A stretch of 41,376 bases of DNA from Elusimicrobiota bacterium (GTDB lineage: Bacteria > Elusimicrobiota > Elusimicrobia > UBA1565). The notes beneath the pieces are model-generated. The model worked only from the letters and a program-made list of their open reading frames with translations. It was not told the DNA's origin and did not search any database. Each line of letters starts with the position of its first letter. Position 1 is the stretch's first letter. The translations under genes and the position numbers were made by a program. This document shows, piece by piece, positions 24,631 through 34,580 of this stretch. The stretch is from positions 1 to 41,376 of the forward strand of contig JACRDO010000107.1 of NCBI GenBank assembly GCA_016212885.1. Direction: 5' to 3'.

Positions 24631-26247
24631 ATGATGGCCATCGCGGCCTTCCTGGGCCGGGAGAATCCCCGCTTCATCCACCCCCAGATCCTCTGGAGCT
24701 TCCTCGGCCTGCTCGCCTTCAACCTGCTCAATTTCGCCTGGCTCACCCGGCGCCTGAGCGCGGAGCGTCGGATTCCGCTCGCCATCGTCTCAAACATCCT
24801 GCTCATCTCCCTGATCCTCCGCTACTCCGGCGGGGCTCACTCCTACTTCTGGGTCATCTATCTTCAGCCGATCTTCGCGGCCTGCCTCTCCCTCAAGCGC
24901 AAGGGAATCTTGGCGACCGCGGGCGCGACCCTCGTCGTCCTGGGAGCCTTCTACGCGAACGCCCTGGCCCGGCTCATCTGGCCCGACATCCTCGAGCTGC
25001 TTATTAAGGCCTTCACCCTGCTGATCTCAGCTGGCGTCACCATGCGGATGGCGTTCAACGAACGGCGCGCCCTCCTGCTCCTGCAGGCGGAGCAGGCGCG
25101 GGCGGCGCTGGAGCGCCAGCAGGCGCGCGAGCAGGTCCAGCACATGGACCGCCTGGCCACCCTCGGGACCCTCTCCGCCGGCATCGCACACGAGCTCAAC
25201 AGCCCGCTCGCCACCATCCTGGGCTTCGCGCAGTGCGCGCTGCTGGAAGATCCCAAGCCCCAGAGCTTGGCCGACTCCCTCAAGCGCATCGAGAGCGGCG
25301 CTCTGCGCTGCAAGCAGACCATCCAGGGCCTGCTGGCTTTCGCGCGCCGCCAGAAGAACGAGCGAAGGCCCGCGGAAGTCAACGCCCTTCTGCATGAATG
25401 CGTGGGCATCAAGAAATTCGACTGGATCGCGGGCAATATCCGGACCGAGGAACTCTACTCCCCGGACCTGCCGCTCCTGCCCCTCTGCGGCCCGGAGTTC
25501 CAGCAGGTCATCTTCAACTTGATCACCAACGCGGAGCAGGCCATCCGATCGAAGCCCGAAGCCAAGGGCCTCATCCGCATCAGGACGGAATCGGACCCGG
25601 AGCATCTGCGCATCTTCATCGAGGACGACGGGCCCGGCATCCGTCCGGAGCTGCAGGAAAGAATCTTCGAGCCTTTCTTCACCACCAAGCCCGCGGGCAA
25701 GGGCACTGGCCTTGGCCTGAGCATCTCCAGGCAGATCATCCAGGACCAGGGCGGGAAGCTCTCCCTGAGCTCCGCGCAGGGGCAGGGCGCAACTTTCCTG
25801 ATCGAATTCCCCGTCCCGAAGGAGGCTGCGGCCGACCGAGCGCCTCCGGCGCGGGCCGGGGCCGCGGGGAAGATCCTCGTCGCGGAGAACGACGCGTCCG
25901 TCAGACCGCTGCTGTCCAAGCTGCTCTCGCGCTATGGCCGACCCGTCGGCTTCGCGGGGACATTCGATGAAGCCCTCCGCGCGATCCAAGAGGACCCGCC
26001 CGCCCTTCTCATCATGGACATGAACATGCCCGGGATGTCGGCTTTGGAGTTCCTCACCCGGCTCGAATCCGAGGGCCGGCTGGCGCAGCTTAAGATCCTG
26101 CCGATCTCCGGCTCATCTCCCGGCGAGGCCTTGGCGGCATTCCTGGATCGGAAGGGCCTGCGGGTCATTGAGAAGCCCTTCGATATCAACGAGTTCCAGT
26201 CCCGCGTCGGGAACATGCTTCGGGGTGTTGAAGCGGACGCTTCGTAA
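24631..26247 (+). CDS. Membrane-bound hybrid histidine kinase with C-terminal receiver domain
   Basis: About 538 residues. The N-terminal third has about five hydrophobic helices (ILWSFLGLLAFNLLNFAWL; IPLAIVSNILLISLILRY; then three more to about residue 140), with no obvious large extracytoplasmic sensor, so it probably senses within the membrane. The kinase core has the H-box AHELNSPLATILGFAQ (His187), N-box VIFNLITNAEQAI, DDGPGIRPELQERIFEPFF and GKGTGLGLSISRQII. A receiver domain follows a short Ala/Pro-rich linker (Asp463 in IMDMNMPGMS). No DNA-binding output, so it signals to another protein. The start is uncertain: TTG 24628, ATG 24631 and ATG 24634 are consecutive, without a clear ribosome site. 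It lies 65 bases after aconitase on the same strand and may be co-transcribed. Confidence 0.87.
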   Translation: MMAIAAFLGRENPRFIHPQILWSFLGLLAFNLLNFAWLTRRLSAERRIPLAIVSNILLISLILRYSGGAHSYFWVIYLQPIFAACLSLKRKGILATAGATLVVLGAFYANALARLIWPDILELLIKAFTLLISAGVTMRMAFNERRALLLLQAEQARAALERQQAREQVQHMDRLATLGTLSAGIAHELNSPLATILGFAQCALLEDPKPQSLADSLKRIESGALRCKQTIQGLLAFARRQKNERRPAEVNALLHECVGIKKFDWIAGNIRTEELYSPDLPLLPLCGPEFQQVIFNLITNAEQAIRSKPEAKGLIRIRTESDPEHLRIFIEDDGPGIRPELQERIFEPFFTTKPAGKGTGLGLSISRQIIQDQGGKLSLSSAQGQGATFLIEFPVPKEAAADRAPPARAGAAGKILVAENDASVRPLLSKLLSRYGRPVGFAGTFDEALRAIQEDPPALLIMDMNMPGMSALEFLTRLESEGRLAQLKILPISGSSPGEALAAFLDRKGLRVIEKPFDINEFQSRVGNMLRGVEADAS

Positions 26248-26257
26248 CATCTACAAT
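26228..26257 (+). promoter_or_regulatory. Candidate promoter for the DUF190/lipoprotein/protease cassette
   Basis: TTGAAG (26228-26233), 18 bases, TACAAT (26252-26257), inside the end of the kinase gene. Only nine bases separate the -10 box from the ATG at 26267, so the mRNA would have almost no leader. Confidence 0.4.
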
Positions 26258-26266
26258 GCTCCTGTT

Positions 26267-26599
26267 ATGAAGACCCCCTCGCAGGCCCGCCGGCTCAAAA
26301 TCTACATCGACGAAGCGGAGCGCTGGCAGGGCCGGCCCCTCTACCAGGCAGTCGTGGAGGCGGCCCGTGAGGAGGGCTTGGCCGGCGCAACTGTCCTCAA
26401 AGGGCTCTGCGGTTTCGGCAGCAAGAGCCACGAGGACGCGGGCCGGCATCTGCGCTTCGGGGAGAACCCCCCGATCATCATCGAGCTCGTGGACTCCCAG
26501 GAGAACATCGCCCGGTTCCTGGCTAGGCTCGACGAACTCATCCGCGACGGCTTCGTCACCCTCGAAGACGTCCAGAGGGTCTCCTACCGGGCGAATTAG
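26267..26599 (+). CDS. DUF190 family protein (PII-like fold)
   Basis: 110 residues, the normal family size. Motifs are RRLKIYIDEAERWQGRPLYQ, LAGATVLKGLCGFG and PIIIELVDSQENIARFL. DUF190 proteins adopt a ferredoxin-like/PII-like fold and are often encoded beside the fluoride channel gene crcB; their function is unproven. No crcB is present here. The frame is open upstream inside the kinase gene, but the ATG at 26267 gives the standard N-terminus. The next gene begins eight bases after its stop, so it heads the cassette. Confidence 0.85.
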   Translation: MKTPSQARRLKIYIDEAERWQGRPLYQAVVEAAREEGLAGATVLKGLCGFGSKSHEDAGRHLRFGENPPIIIELVDSQENIARFLARLDELIRDGFVTLEDVQRVSYRAN

Positions 26600-26606
26600 A
26601 GGCCTA

Positions 26607-26948
26607 ATGGCGAAGATGGATAAATATGTGCACGCAGTCAACAGCAAGCGCGACAGGGCCGTGGACGCCGCACTTAGCCCCATGTCCAACCTCACGCTCG
26701 TGGGCCAGCTCGTCAACCCGGACATGGGCGTCAACCCGCAGGGTCTCATCAAGACCTTCGCCTCGGCCGCGGCGGAGCTTTCCGGCGATGCCTCGGTCAA
26801 GAAGGCGGCGCAGAACGTATCGAGCCTAGTGGACGCGGTCGTGTCGGTCCGAGAGGGCGGCGATATGAAGAAGACCGAGGAGAGCGTGGCCAGGTTCGCC
26901 GAGGCATTCACGGGCCTGCAGGCCCAGGTGGAGGGCATACAGAAATGA
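26607..26948 (+). CDS. Small protein made almost entirely of a repeated domain, unknown function
   Basis: 113 residues, start preceded by AGAGG. After a short unique N-terminus (MAKMDKYVHAVNSKRD), residues 19-113 are 89 percent identical (85 of 95) to the C-terminus of the lipoprotein at 27629-28810. No signal peptide or membrane helix, so it should be cytoplasmic, unlike its larger partner. The domain is predicted mostly helical (FASAAAELSGDASVKKAAQN; then KKTEESVARFAEAFTG) after a short N-terminal MSNLTLVGQLVNPDMG stretch. I do not recognise the family. Its stop overlaps the next start by ATGA. It may be a regulator or partner that shares a binding face with the lipoprotein, or a leftover of a tandem duplication. 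Confidence 0.65.
   Translation: MAKMDKYVHAVNSKRDRAVDAALSPMSNLTLVGQLVNPDMGVNPQGLIKTFASAAAELSGDASVKKAAQNVSSLVDAVVSVREGGDMKKTEESVARFAEAFTGLQAQVEGIQK
26661..26948 (+). repeat. 288-bp direct repeat, copy 1
   Basis: Aligned without gaps to 28523-28810, 262 of 288 bases agree (about 91 percent), including a 77-base identical block. The copy ends with the GGAGGG ribosome site and ATGA junction of the next gene, so that control region was duplicated too. Confidence 0.95.
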
Positions 26949-27628
26949 ACGCGCGCAGCTTTGCACACCTCGTGGTATGCGCCGGAGGAGCGATGCTCTT
27001 TGCCGCTTGCATCACACGAGTGCCTGCGAGCACCTGGGTCTACGAACCCAATCCGCCGAGACCGGAGGTGGCCAAGCACGATCTTCGCATCGTAGTGACA
27101 CCGTTCGACGACATGCGCAGGCAGCAGCGCATCAACCCCGTGGCCGCGCCATATGATACGAGGCAATATTACGACATCGAGAATGTGCTGGAGCATTGGG
27201 CCCAACAAAAGCCGGAACGCTATTCCGTTGACGGGATGGACAACTTCGCCCGGATGAGCGCAAGATGGCTTGCTCAAGAACTCGACGCCTCCGGACAATT
27301 CGCCTCCGCCCGGTTCTCGATTTGGAAGGAACTGGCGGATTCGGCGGAAACGCCCGATTTGATCGTCACTGGGACCCTATATGATTCGCGGAAGGATTCG
27401 CAGGTTCTGGAAATCCGCGCCCTGAATCCGAGTCCGGTGCAGATATTATGGAGCAAGGCGTACAACTTGCGGTTGCTACGTGTCGTAGACCAAATTGTCT
27501 TGGGCCTCCTGGGCTCCATCATCACCGGGCCCAATATGCGCCCCGTTTTCCTCACGATCCGCGACGACATCGCCGAGGCCTTGAAACCTGGCGGCGCCAT
27601 CGCAAGTGGAATCAGAAAAGGCAGCTAG
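26945..27628 (+). CDS. Putative lipoprotein, unknown function
   Basis: 227 residues. The signal peptide ends in a lipobox-like LFAAC (Cys22). The mature part starts with a Pro-rich spacer (VPASTWVYEPNPPRPEV), then a beta-alpha pattern (DLRIVVTPFDDMRR; FARMSARWLAQELDASGQF; PDLIVTGTLYDSRKD). It resembles the nucleotide-binding-protein-like fold of LpoB/CsgG-type periplasmic lipoproteins in general layout only; no specific match is claimed. A later hydrophobic stretch (QIVLGLLGSIITG) may pack against membrane or protein. Strong GGAGGG site nine bases upstream, within the repeat. Stop is directly followed by the next start. Probably an outer-membrane-anchored member of this cassette. Confidence 0.7.
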   Translation: MNARSFAHLVVCAGGAMLFAACITRVPASTWVYEPNPPRPEVAKHDLRIVVTPFDDMRRQQRINPVAAPYDTRQYYDIENVLEHWAQQKPERYSVDGMDNFARMSARWLAQELDASGQFASARFSIWKELADSAETPDLIVTGTLYDSRKDSQVLEIRALNPSPVQILWSKAYNLRLLRVVDQIVLGLLGSIITGPNMRPVFLTIRDDIAEALKPGGAIASGIRKGS

Positions 27629-28810
27629 ATGAACGCACAACGGGTTTGCTCTGCATTTGTCATGCTTTCGACAGTCCTGTGCGGCTGCGTCACTCTAAGC
27701 AAGGATCTAGGCTCCATGCGGGATGCGGACATGAGTAGTCTTACGGAGATGAGTGCGCTTCGGGAAACAGAGAAACGCGATCCTGCGACAGCGGCCAAAA
27801 AATACGCGGATATCCTGGGGCGAGTTTCCGGCTTCAACCAACCGATCAGCTATTATCAGGACAAGCTGAAAAGCGCGCTCAAAAGCCTCAAGAACTCGAA
27901 CCAGGCCGTTCTGAGCGAGGATGTCATCGCGGCCTTCCCCTACTACTTCGATCAGCGCTTGGCAACGCTGGTCAACAGCCACATGGGCATGGCGCGGTGT
28001 TATTGGGCGCAAGAGAAAGCGGATGCCGCCGAAGGCGAAGCTAAACAGGCACTCGCCGGTTTGAAGAGAGCCCAGTCGCCGTTCTTCCTAGCCAAGCACA
28101 CGCTCGAAGCCCAGAGGCTTCTCAAATCCATCTATGACAAGAAGGGGTTGCCGGGCAAAGCTCTGATGGCAAAGCTCAATGCGGATTTAATGGATGATTA
28201 TCTGCACAGCAAGCAGAGCGCAAGGGACTTCTTTCTGGAAAAGCAATGCCTTTGGGACGCCAAGGAACGGGTCGCGGAAGTCGACAGATTCGTCGACAAT
28301 GTCAACGAGAAGCGGATGGCGAACCTAAACCAGCGGTTGAACGCCTTCGCATCCGCCCTTGGCCAGGTCTCATCCGGCCTCCAGCAGGCGCAGATCAACG
28401 ACGCCATGAGCCGCAGCGGCGGCCAAGTCACGCCGCAGATACAGATGATGCAGTGGAACAAGCTGCTCACCGACATCAACGTGAAGACCTTGCAGGGCCA
28501 GGGCGCGCAGGCTGGTCCGTCCGTGGACGCCGCGCTCAACCCCATGTCCAACCTCACGGTCGTGGGCCAGCTCGTCAACCCGGACATGGGCGTCAACCCG
28601 CAGGGTCTCATCAAGACCTTCGCCTCGGCCGCGGCGCAGCTTTCCGGCAGCGAATCGGTCAAGAAGGCGGCGCAGAGCGTCTCAAGCCTCGTGGACGCGG
28701 TCGTGTCGGTGCGCCAGGGCAACGACATGAAGAAGACCGAGGAGAGCGTCGCCAAATTCGCCGAGGCATTCACGGGTTTCCAGGCCCAGGTGGAGGGCAT
28801 ACAGAAATGA
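27629..28810 (+). CDS. Putative helical lipoprotein with a C-terminal repeat domain
   Basis: 393 residues. The lipobox LCGC (Cys20) follows a short hydrophobic signal. The central 250 residues are helical and tetratricopeptide-like in rhythm (AATAAKKYADILGRVSG; NSHMGMARCYWAQEKAD; EGEAKQALAGLKRAQ), fitting a protein-interaction superhelix. Residues 299-393 are the domain shared with the 113-residue protein two genes upstream. A Gln-rich linker (QVTPQIQMMQW) precedes it. No enzyme motif is visible. Its stop overlaps the protease start by ATGA, so the protease is translated with it. Likely a surface or periplasmic scaffold; the partner is unknown. Confidence 0.7.
   Translation: MNAQRVCSAFVMLSTVLCGCVTLSKDLGSMRDADMSSLTEMSALRETEKRDPATAAKKYADILGRVSGFNQPISYYQDKLKSALKSLKNSNQAVLSEDVIAAFPYYFDQRLATLVNSHMGMARCYWAQEKADAAEGEAKQALAGLKRAQSPFFLAKHTLEAQRLLKSIYDKKGLPGKALMAKLNADLMDDYLHSKQSARDFFLEKQCLWDAKERVAEVDRFVDNVNEKRMANLNQRLNAFASALGQVSSGLQQAQINDAMSRSGGQVTPQIQMMQWNKLLTDINVKTLQGQGAQAGPSVDAALNPMSNLTVVGQLVNPDMGVNPQGLIKTFASAAAQLSGSESVKKAAQSVSSLVDAVVSVRQGNDMKKTEESVAKFAEAFTGFQAQVEGIQK
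28523..28810 (+). repeat. 288-bp direct repeat, copy 2
   Basis: Second copy of the segment at 26661-26948, 1862 bases downstream, in the same frame of its gene. Of 26 differences, about half are silent third-base changes. It ends with the same GGAGGG site and ATGA gene junction. Confidence 0.95.
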
Positions 28811-30393
28811 GTGCGCCCAGACGCATGATCGCAGCCGTGGTCTTGTTGACAGTTTCAATCAAAGGCGGCGCATGGGAGGCACCGGATGTGGCGACCCCAA
28901 GGCCTTCCTGCCGCTGCCGGGACGCGAATGTGCGGCCTGAATGTGCTGGCGCCGTGAACCCGAATACGGGTGCCGTGACCTGTCCATGCGGATGCGCGCC
29001 TGAAGGCTCTGGCGCCGGATCCGGCGCAAGCAAGCCGGCCGGTCCGGACCCCAGCGTGCAGCAGGTCGAGATGATCGGCAACGCGGTAGGGACATTCATC
29101 AAGGCCCTGCAGCAGAAGCCTAAGGAGAACCCTGCCCAGAAGAAGGCCCTGGAGGACCAGTACCAGCAGACCCTGAAGAGCATGGAGCAGGGCTCCGAAT
29201 CGACCAAGCAGCAGGAAGATTCCATGAAGAGCCTGAAAGAGCGCATGGAAGCGCTGGGGAAGGCGGAGCAGGAAGACGCACAGCCGGAACCGCCGCGCCG
29301 CCGCAACACTTGCCGACAACTCCAGGACGAACTCTCCCAGGCAGAAAGGGATATCCAGGCAGCAAGAGACAAGGTTGTGAAATATACGAGGCTCTTGGAA
29401 GAAGAATCTGACCCAGCGACCACCGCGGAACATCTCATCCAAAGCAGGCAGAACGCACTACATGCCGCAAGAATCGATCATGAGATATTCCAATGCGGGA
29501 AAGAAGAAATTAATAAACTACTGCGCAGGTGCGAACGCGATGGGACAGACAGCCCGGAGATATCAAGCTTATTGGAAATCGCGGAGCATGAAAGAGCTGA
29601 AAATGCGAAGTACCATCGTTTCCTTCAAAAAGTGATGCTTTGGTTCAATGTCCGGAGCACAAAGCCAACCGCGCCAGGTTATTATTATCCGGTCTTGGAA
29701 CGTATCCCGAAAAAAGCAATGGACCTGGATTCGAAACTGGCCATGCTAAGCCGTCGCCTTGCTGATAATCGCAAGGGGCTCTACGATGAAGTACGAGAAC
29801 GTTCTCAAGACGAATATGGGGCTTTGCATCGCGCAGCATTCCAAGAAGGGATATTCGTCCCCGTCGCAGGCCAGAAGGAAGCTCAGGTTGAGAATGACTG
29901 CGTGGTCTGGGCCATCGCTCATGGGGCAGGCGTGCCGTATGATGACGTGCGTGGGATCGCGGAAGAGGCCATCCGCTATGCCGAAGGTGAAAAACGCGGG
30001 GAGCGGCTTATCCGCTATACCGGCACACAAACCCGCTGCATGAATCAACGCCCACAACTTCGGCTTAGATTTAAGGGAATGCGGGCAGATCAAACCGTCA
30101 TGACCGCGGTACAATACGGTGCTATCCAGAGTGTGGTGCTCAGCGACTTCGCGAAGGCTTTGGCCCAAACTGGACGACCTATCGTCACACGCATCGACGT
30201 CGGCGGTGGACATGCCATCGTGGTCAATGGCGTTTTTGAATATAAGAAAAACATATACATCGCCACCGTAGATTCAAATCTAGGTGATCAAGTAAGCGAA
30301 AACAACGTTTTCTGGGAAGCCGAGAAGTTCGCCAAGGTGCTCACCGGAGAGGGCTTCATCATCTACCCCAGAGGCTATCTCCAGAAAAGGTGA
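28807..30393 (+). CDS. Secreted coiled-coil protein with a C-terminal papain-fold cysteine protease-like domain
   Basis: 528 residues. The N-terminus has a signal-like hydrophobic stretch (MIAAVVLLTVSIKGGAW) and a Cys-rich segment (SCRCRD, then CPCGC). Next come long charged helices with coiled-coil rhythm (about residues 90-330; KKALEDQYQQTLKSMEQG). The last 170 residues look like a C39/papain-like peptidase: Cys365 in VENDCVVWAIAH, His469 in VGGGHAIVVNGV, and Asp489/Asn491 in ATVDSNLGD, in the right order for a Cys-His-Asp/Asn triad. Substrate unknown; no ABC transporter is near, so it is not a classical bacteriocin exporter peptidase. It belongs to the cassette through an ATGA overlap with the lipoprotein gene. 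Confidence 0.7.
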   Translation: MSAPRRMIAAVVLLTVSIKGGAWEAPDVATPRPSCRCRDANVRPECAGAVNPNTGAVTCPCGCAPEGSGAGSGASKPAGPDPSVQQVEMIGNAVGTFIKALQQKPKENPAQKKALEDQYQQTLKSMEQGSESTKQQEDSMKSLKERMEALGKAEQEDAQPEPPRRRNTCRQLQDELSQAERDIQAARDKVVKYTRLLEEESDPATTAEHLIQSRQNALHAARIDHEIFQCGKEEINKLLRRCERDGTDSPEISSLLEIAEHERAENAKYHRFLQKVMLWFNVRSTKPTAPGYYYPVLERIPKKAMDLDSKLAMLSRRLADNRKGLYDEVRERSQDEYGALHRAAFQEGIFVPVAGQKEAQVENDCVVWAIAHGAGVPYDDVRGIAEEAIRYAEGEKRGERLIRYTGTQTRCMNQRPQLRLRFKGMRADQTVMTAVQYGAIQSVVLSDFAKALAQTGRPIVTRIDVGGGHAIVVNGVFEYKKNIYIATVDSNLGDQVSENNVFWEAEKFAKVLTGEGFIIYPRGYLQKR

Positions 30394-30551
30394 CTGACTG
30401 TCTCCAAGAGGTCTACAAGCAGACTCTGACCCATCTGCGTTCGGGGTAGGAGTTGCACGTGGAGAACACCAAGGACGCTCCAGCTCTCCCGAAAGTTCTG
30501 GCGGCGCTCGATGCCCTGGCCAAGTGCTTAGGGATGGCCGAGACTCCATAA
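30390..30551 (+). pseudogene. Short reading frame interrupted by one amber codon
   Basis: A GTG at 30390 overlaps the protease stop (GTGA). The frame reads MTDCLQEVYKQTLTHLRSG, then TAG, then continues in the same frame as ELHVENTKDAPALPKVLAAL and DALAKCLGMAETP to a TAA at 30549-30551. Both parts have protein-like composition. After the TAG, GGAG precedes a GTG at 30459, so the second part could be translated alone (30 residues). Most likely a small gene carrying a stop mutation, or two tiny coupled ORFs. Function unknown. Confidence 0.4.
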
Positions 30552-30626
30552 TTTTCACGCGGGACAGGATTGCTCGGCGACTCCTGACGGCTCGGTTGTT
30601 CTGAGTCGTAATAAAACGCCGCCGGC

Positions 30627-33500
<2,874 letters not shown>

Positions 33501-33516
33501 GGTCGATCCTCGCGGC

Positions 33517-34491
33517 CTACGCCGCCACGGATTGGGCCAGCTTCTCGAGCGCCGCCTTGAGCCCTTCGTGGACCGCCTGAACGTCCTGCGGCCTCCAGCT
33601 CTTCGGATCATCGCGCAGGAAGCTCGTCTTGTCCACGCGGTTGTCGAAGCGGGCGATGGGGATGGTGAACTTCTTCTTGCCGGTCTCGATCGTCACGGTC
33701 CCCTTCGCCTGCGAATGGACCTCGAGCCAGTCCATGTCGTCGCAGCCGTAATCGTTCATCATCACTTCGATCGGCACGCCGTGATGGAGGATGGAGCCGG
33801 GGTCGTTGGGGTCGGTCCGGGCCTGGTTCTTGCGGCGGGACTCCTCGGGAGTGACCCAGACGTAGAGGATGCCCGCCTTCGAGAGGATCTCCGGCGAGAG
33901 CCGGCCGATGGAGTAGCCGTAGCCCAAAGGCGCCTTGAGCGGCATCGGGGCCTTATCCGGACCCCCGCGCGCGAACTCGATGACGAGGGTCTTGCCCTGG
34001 AGGGTGTCGGGATAGTTCTTGTGCTTGTCCTCGAGCATCTGGGCCGCTTCCTTCTCCAGGGCCTGGGCGAGGCTCTTGCGCGTCCCCGCATCGAGCTTGC
34101 CGAGCCGCGGCTTCATCCCGGCCTTCTTCGCGGCCGCCTCAAAGCGGTTGAAGAGGAGCTGGGCGGCTGAGGCGGGCTTTTGGACCTTCTTGGCGACCAT
34201 GTCCGCGTAGTCTTCGTTGACGAGGTGGATGAGGGTGCCCCAATCCCAGGTGTCCTTGAAGGGCCTCTCACCGGAGTGGAAGAAAATCCGGTCCTTGCCG
34301 AGCTTCACCAGCTCGTCGTCGATGCGGCGCATCATGTGGACGTAGGGGAAGTCGTCTAGCTGGGCGGTCGGGCCCATGTGGAAATCGTTCCTGGCGGCGT
34401 CCGGCGGCAGATGCTTGAGATACCTCCGGACCTCGGACTTGCCCGAGGCCGGCAGGGCCAGCAGAAGCACCGTATCCAGGATCTTGCTCAT
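33517..34491 (-). CDS. Conserved P-loop protein of unknown function
   Basis: 324 residues, cytoplasmic. The P-loop is at the extreme N-terminus ([18 protein letters not shown]), as in kinases of the adenylate kinase/phosphotransferase type. Later segments ([52 protein letters not shown]) include acidic and aromatic residues that could bind a second substrate, but no named family is recognisable. A clear GGGGG ribosome site and a promoter at 34518-34546 precede it. gcvP follows after 16 bases, so the protein may serve one-carbon or glycine metabolism, a guess from context only. Confidence 0.75.
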   Translation of the reverse strand: MSKILDTVLLLALPASGKSEVRRYLKHLPPDAARNDFHMGPTAQLDDFPYVHMMRRIDDELVKLGKDRIFFHSGERPFKDTWDWGTLIHLVNEDYADMVAKKVQKPASAAQLLFNRFEAAAKKAGMKPRLGKLDAGTRKSLAQALEKEAAQMLEDKHKNYPDTLQGKTLVIEFARGGPDKAPMPLKAPLGYGYSIGRLSPEILSKAGILYVWVTPEESRRKNQARTDPNDPGSILHHGVPIEVMMNDYGCDDMDWLEVHSQAKGTVTIETGKKKFTIPIARFDNRVDKTSFLRDDPKSWRPQDVQAVHEGLKAALEKLAQSVAA

Positions 34492-34517
34492 GGTTTTCCC
34501 CCTATCTAGTTAGAAGT

Positions 34518-34546
34518 ATATTACCGTTTCGACGCCCCGGCGGCAA
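34518..34546 (-). promoter_or_regulatory. Promoter of the P-loop/gcvP operon
   Basis: On the minus strand, TTGCCG (34546-34541), 17 bases, TAATAT (34523-34518), followed by a short leader with GGGGG before the ATG at 34491. Confidence 0.5.
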
Positions 34547-34554
34547 CCCCTCCC

Positions 34555-34580
34555 TGCAATCAAATCCTGCAATCAAATCC
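34555..34580. repeat. Tandem 13-bp duplication over a stop codon
   Basis: TGCAATCAAATCC occurs twice in immediate succession (34555-34567 and 34568-34580). The second copy contains the stop of the minus-strand ATPase (His-Gly-Ile-stop); the first adds an untranslated copy. It looks like a replication-slippage event. Confidence 0.9.

Noticed and set aside
28246..28806. Frame-shifted extension of the protease upstream of 28807
   Set aside because: It overlaps the lipoprotein gene in another frame and is Arg/Gly-rich without motifs. The ATG at 28807 has its own ribosome site and begins a signal-like sequence.
30552..30626. Terminator between the protease cassette and gcvP
   Set aside because: A 6-bp GACTC/GAGTC stem exists, but its loop is 18 bases and no proper T-run follows on either strand.
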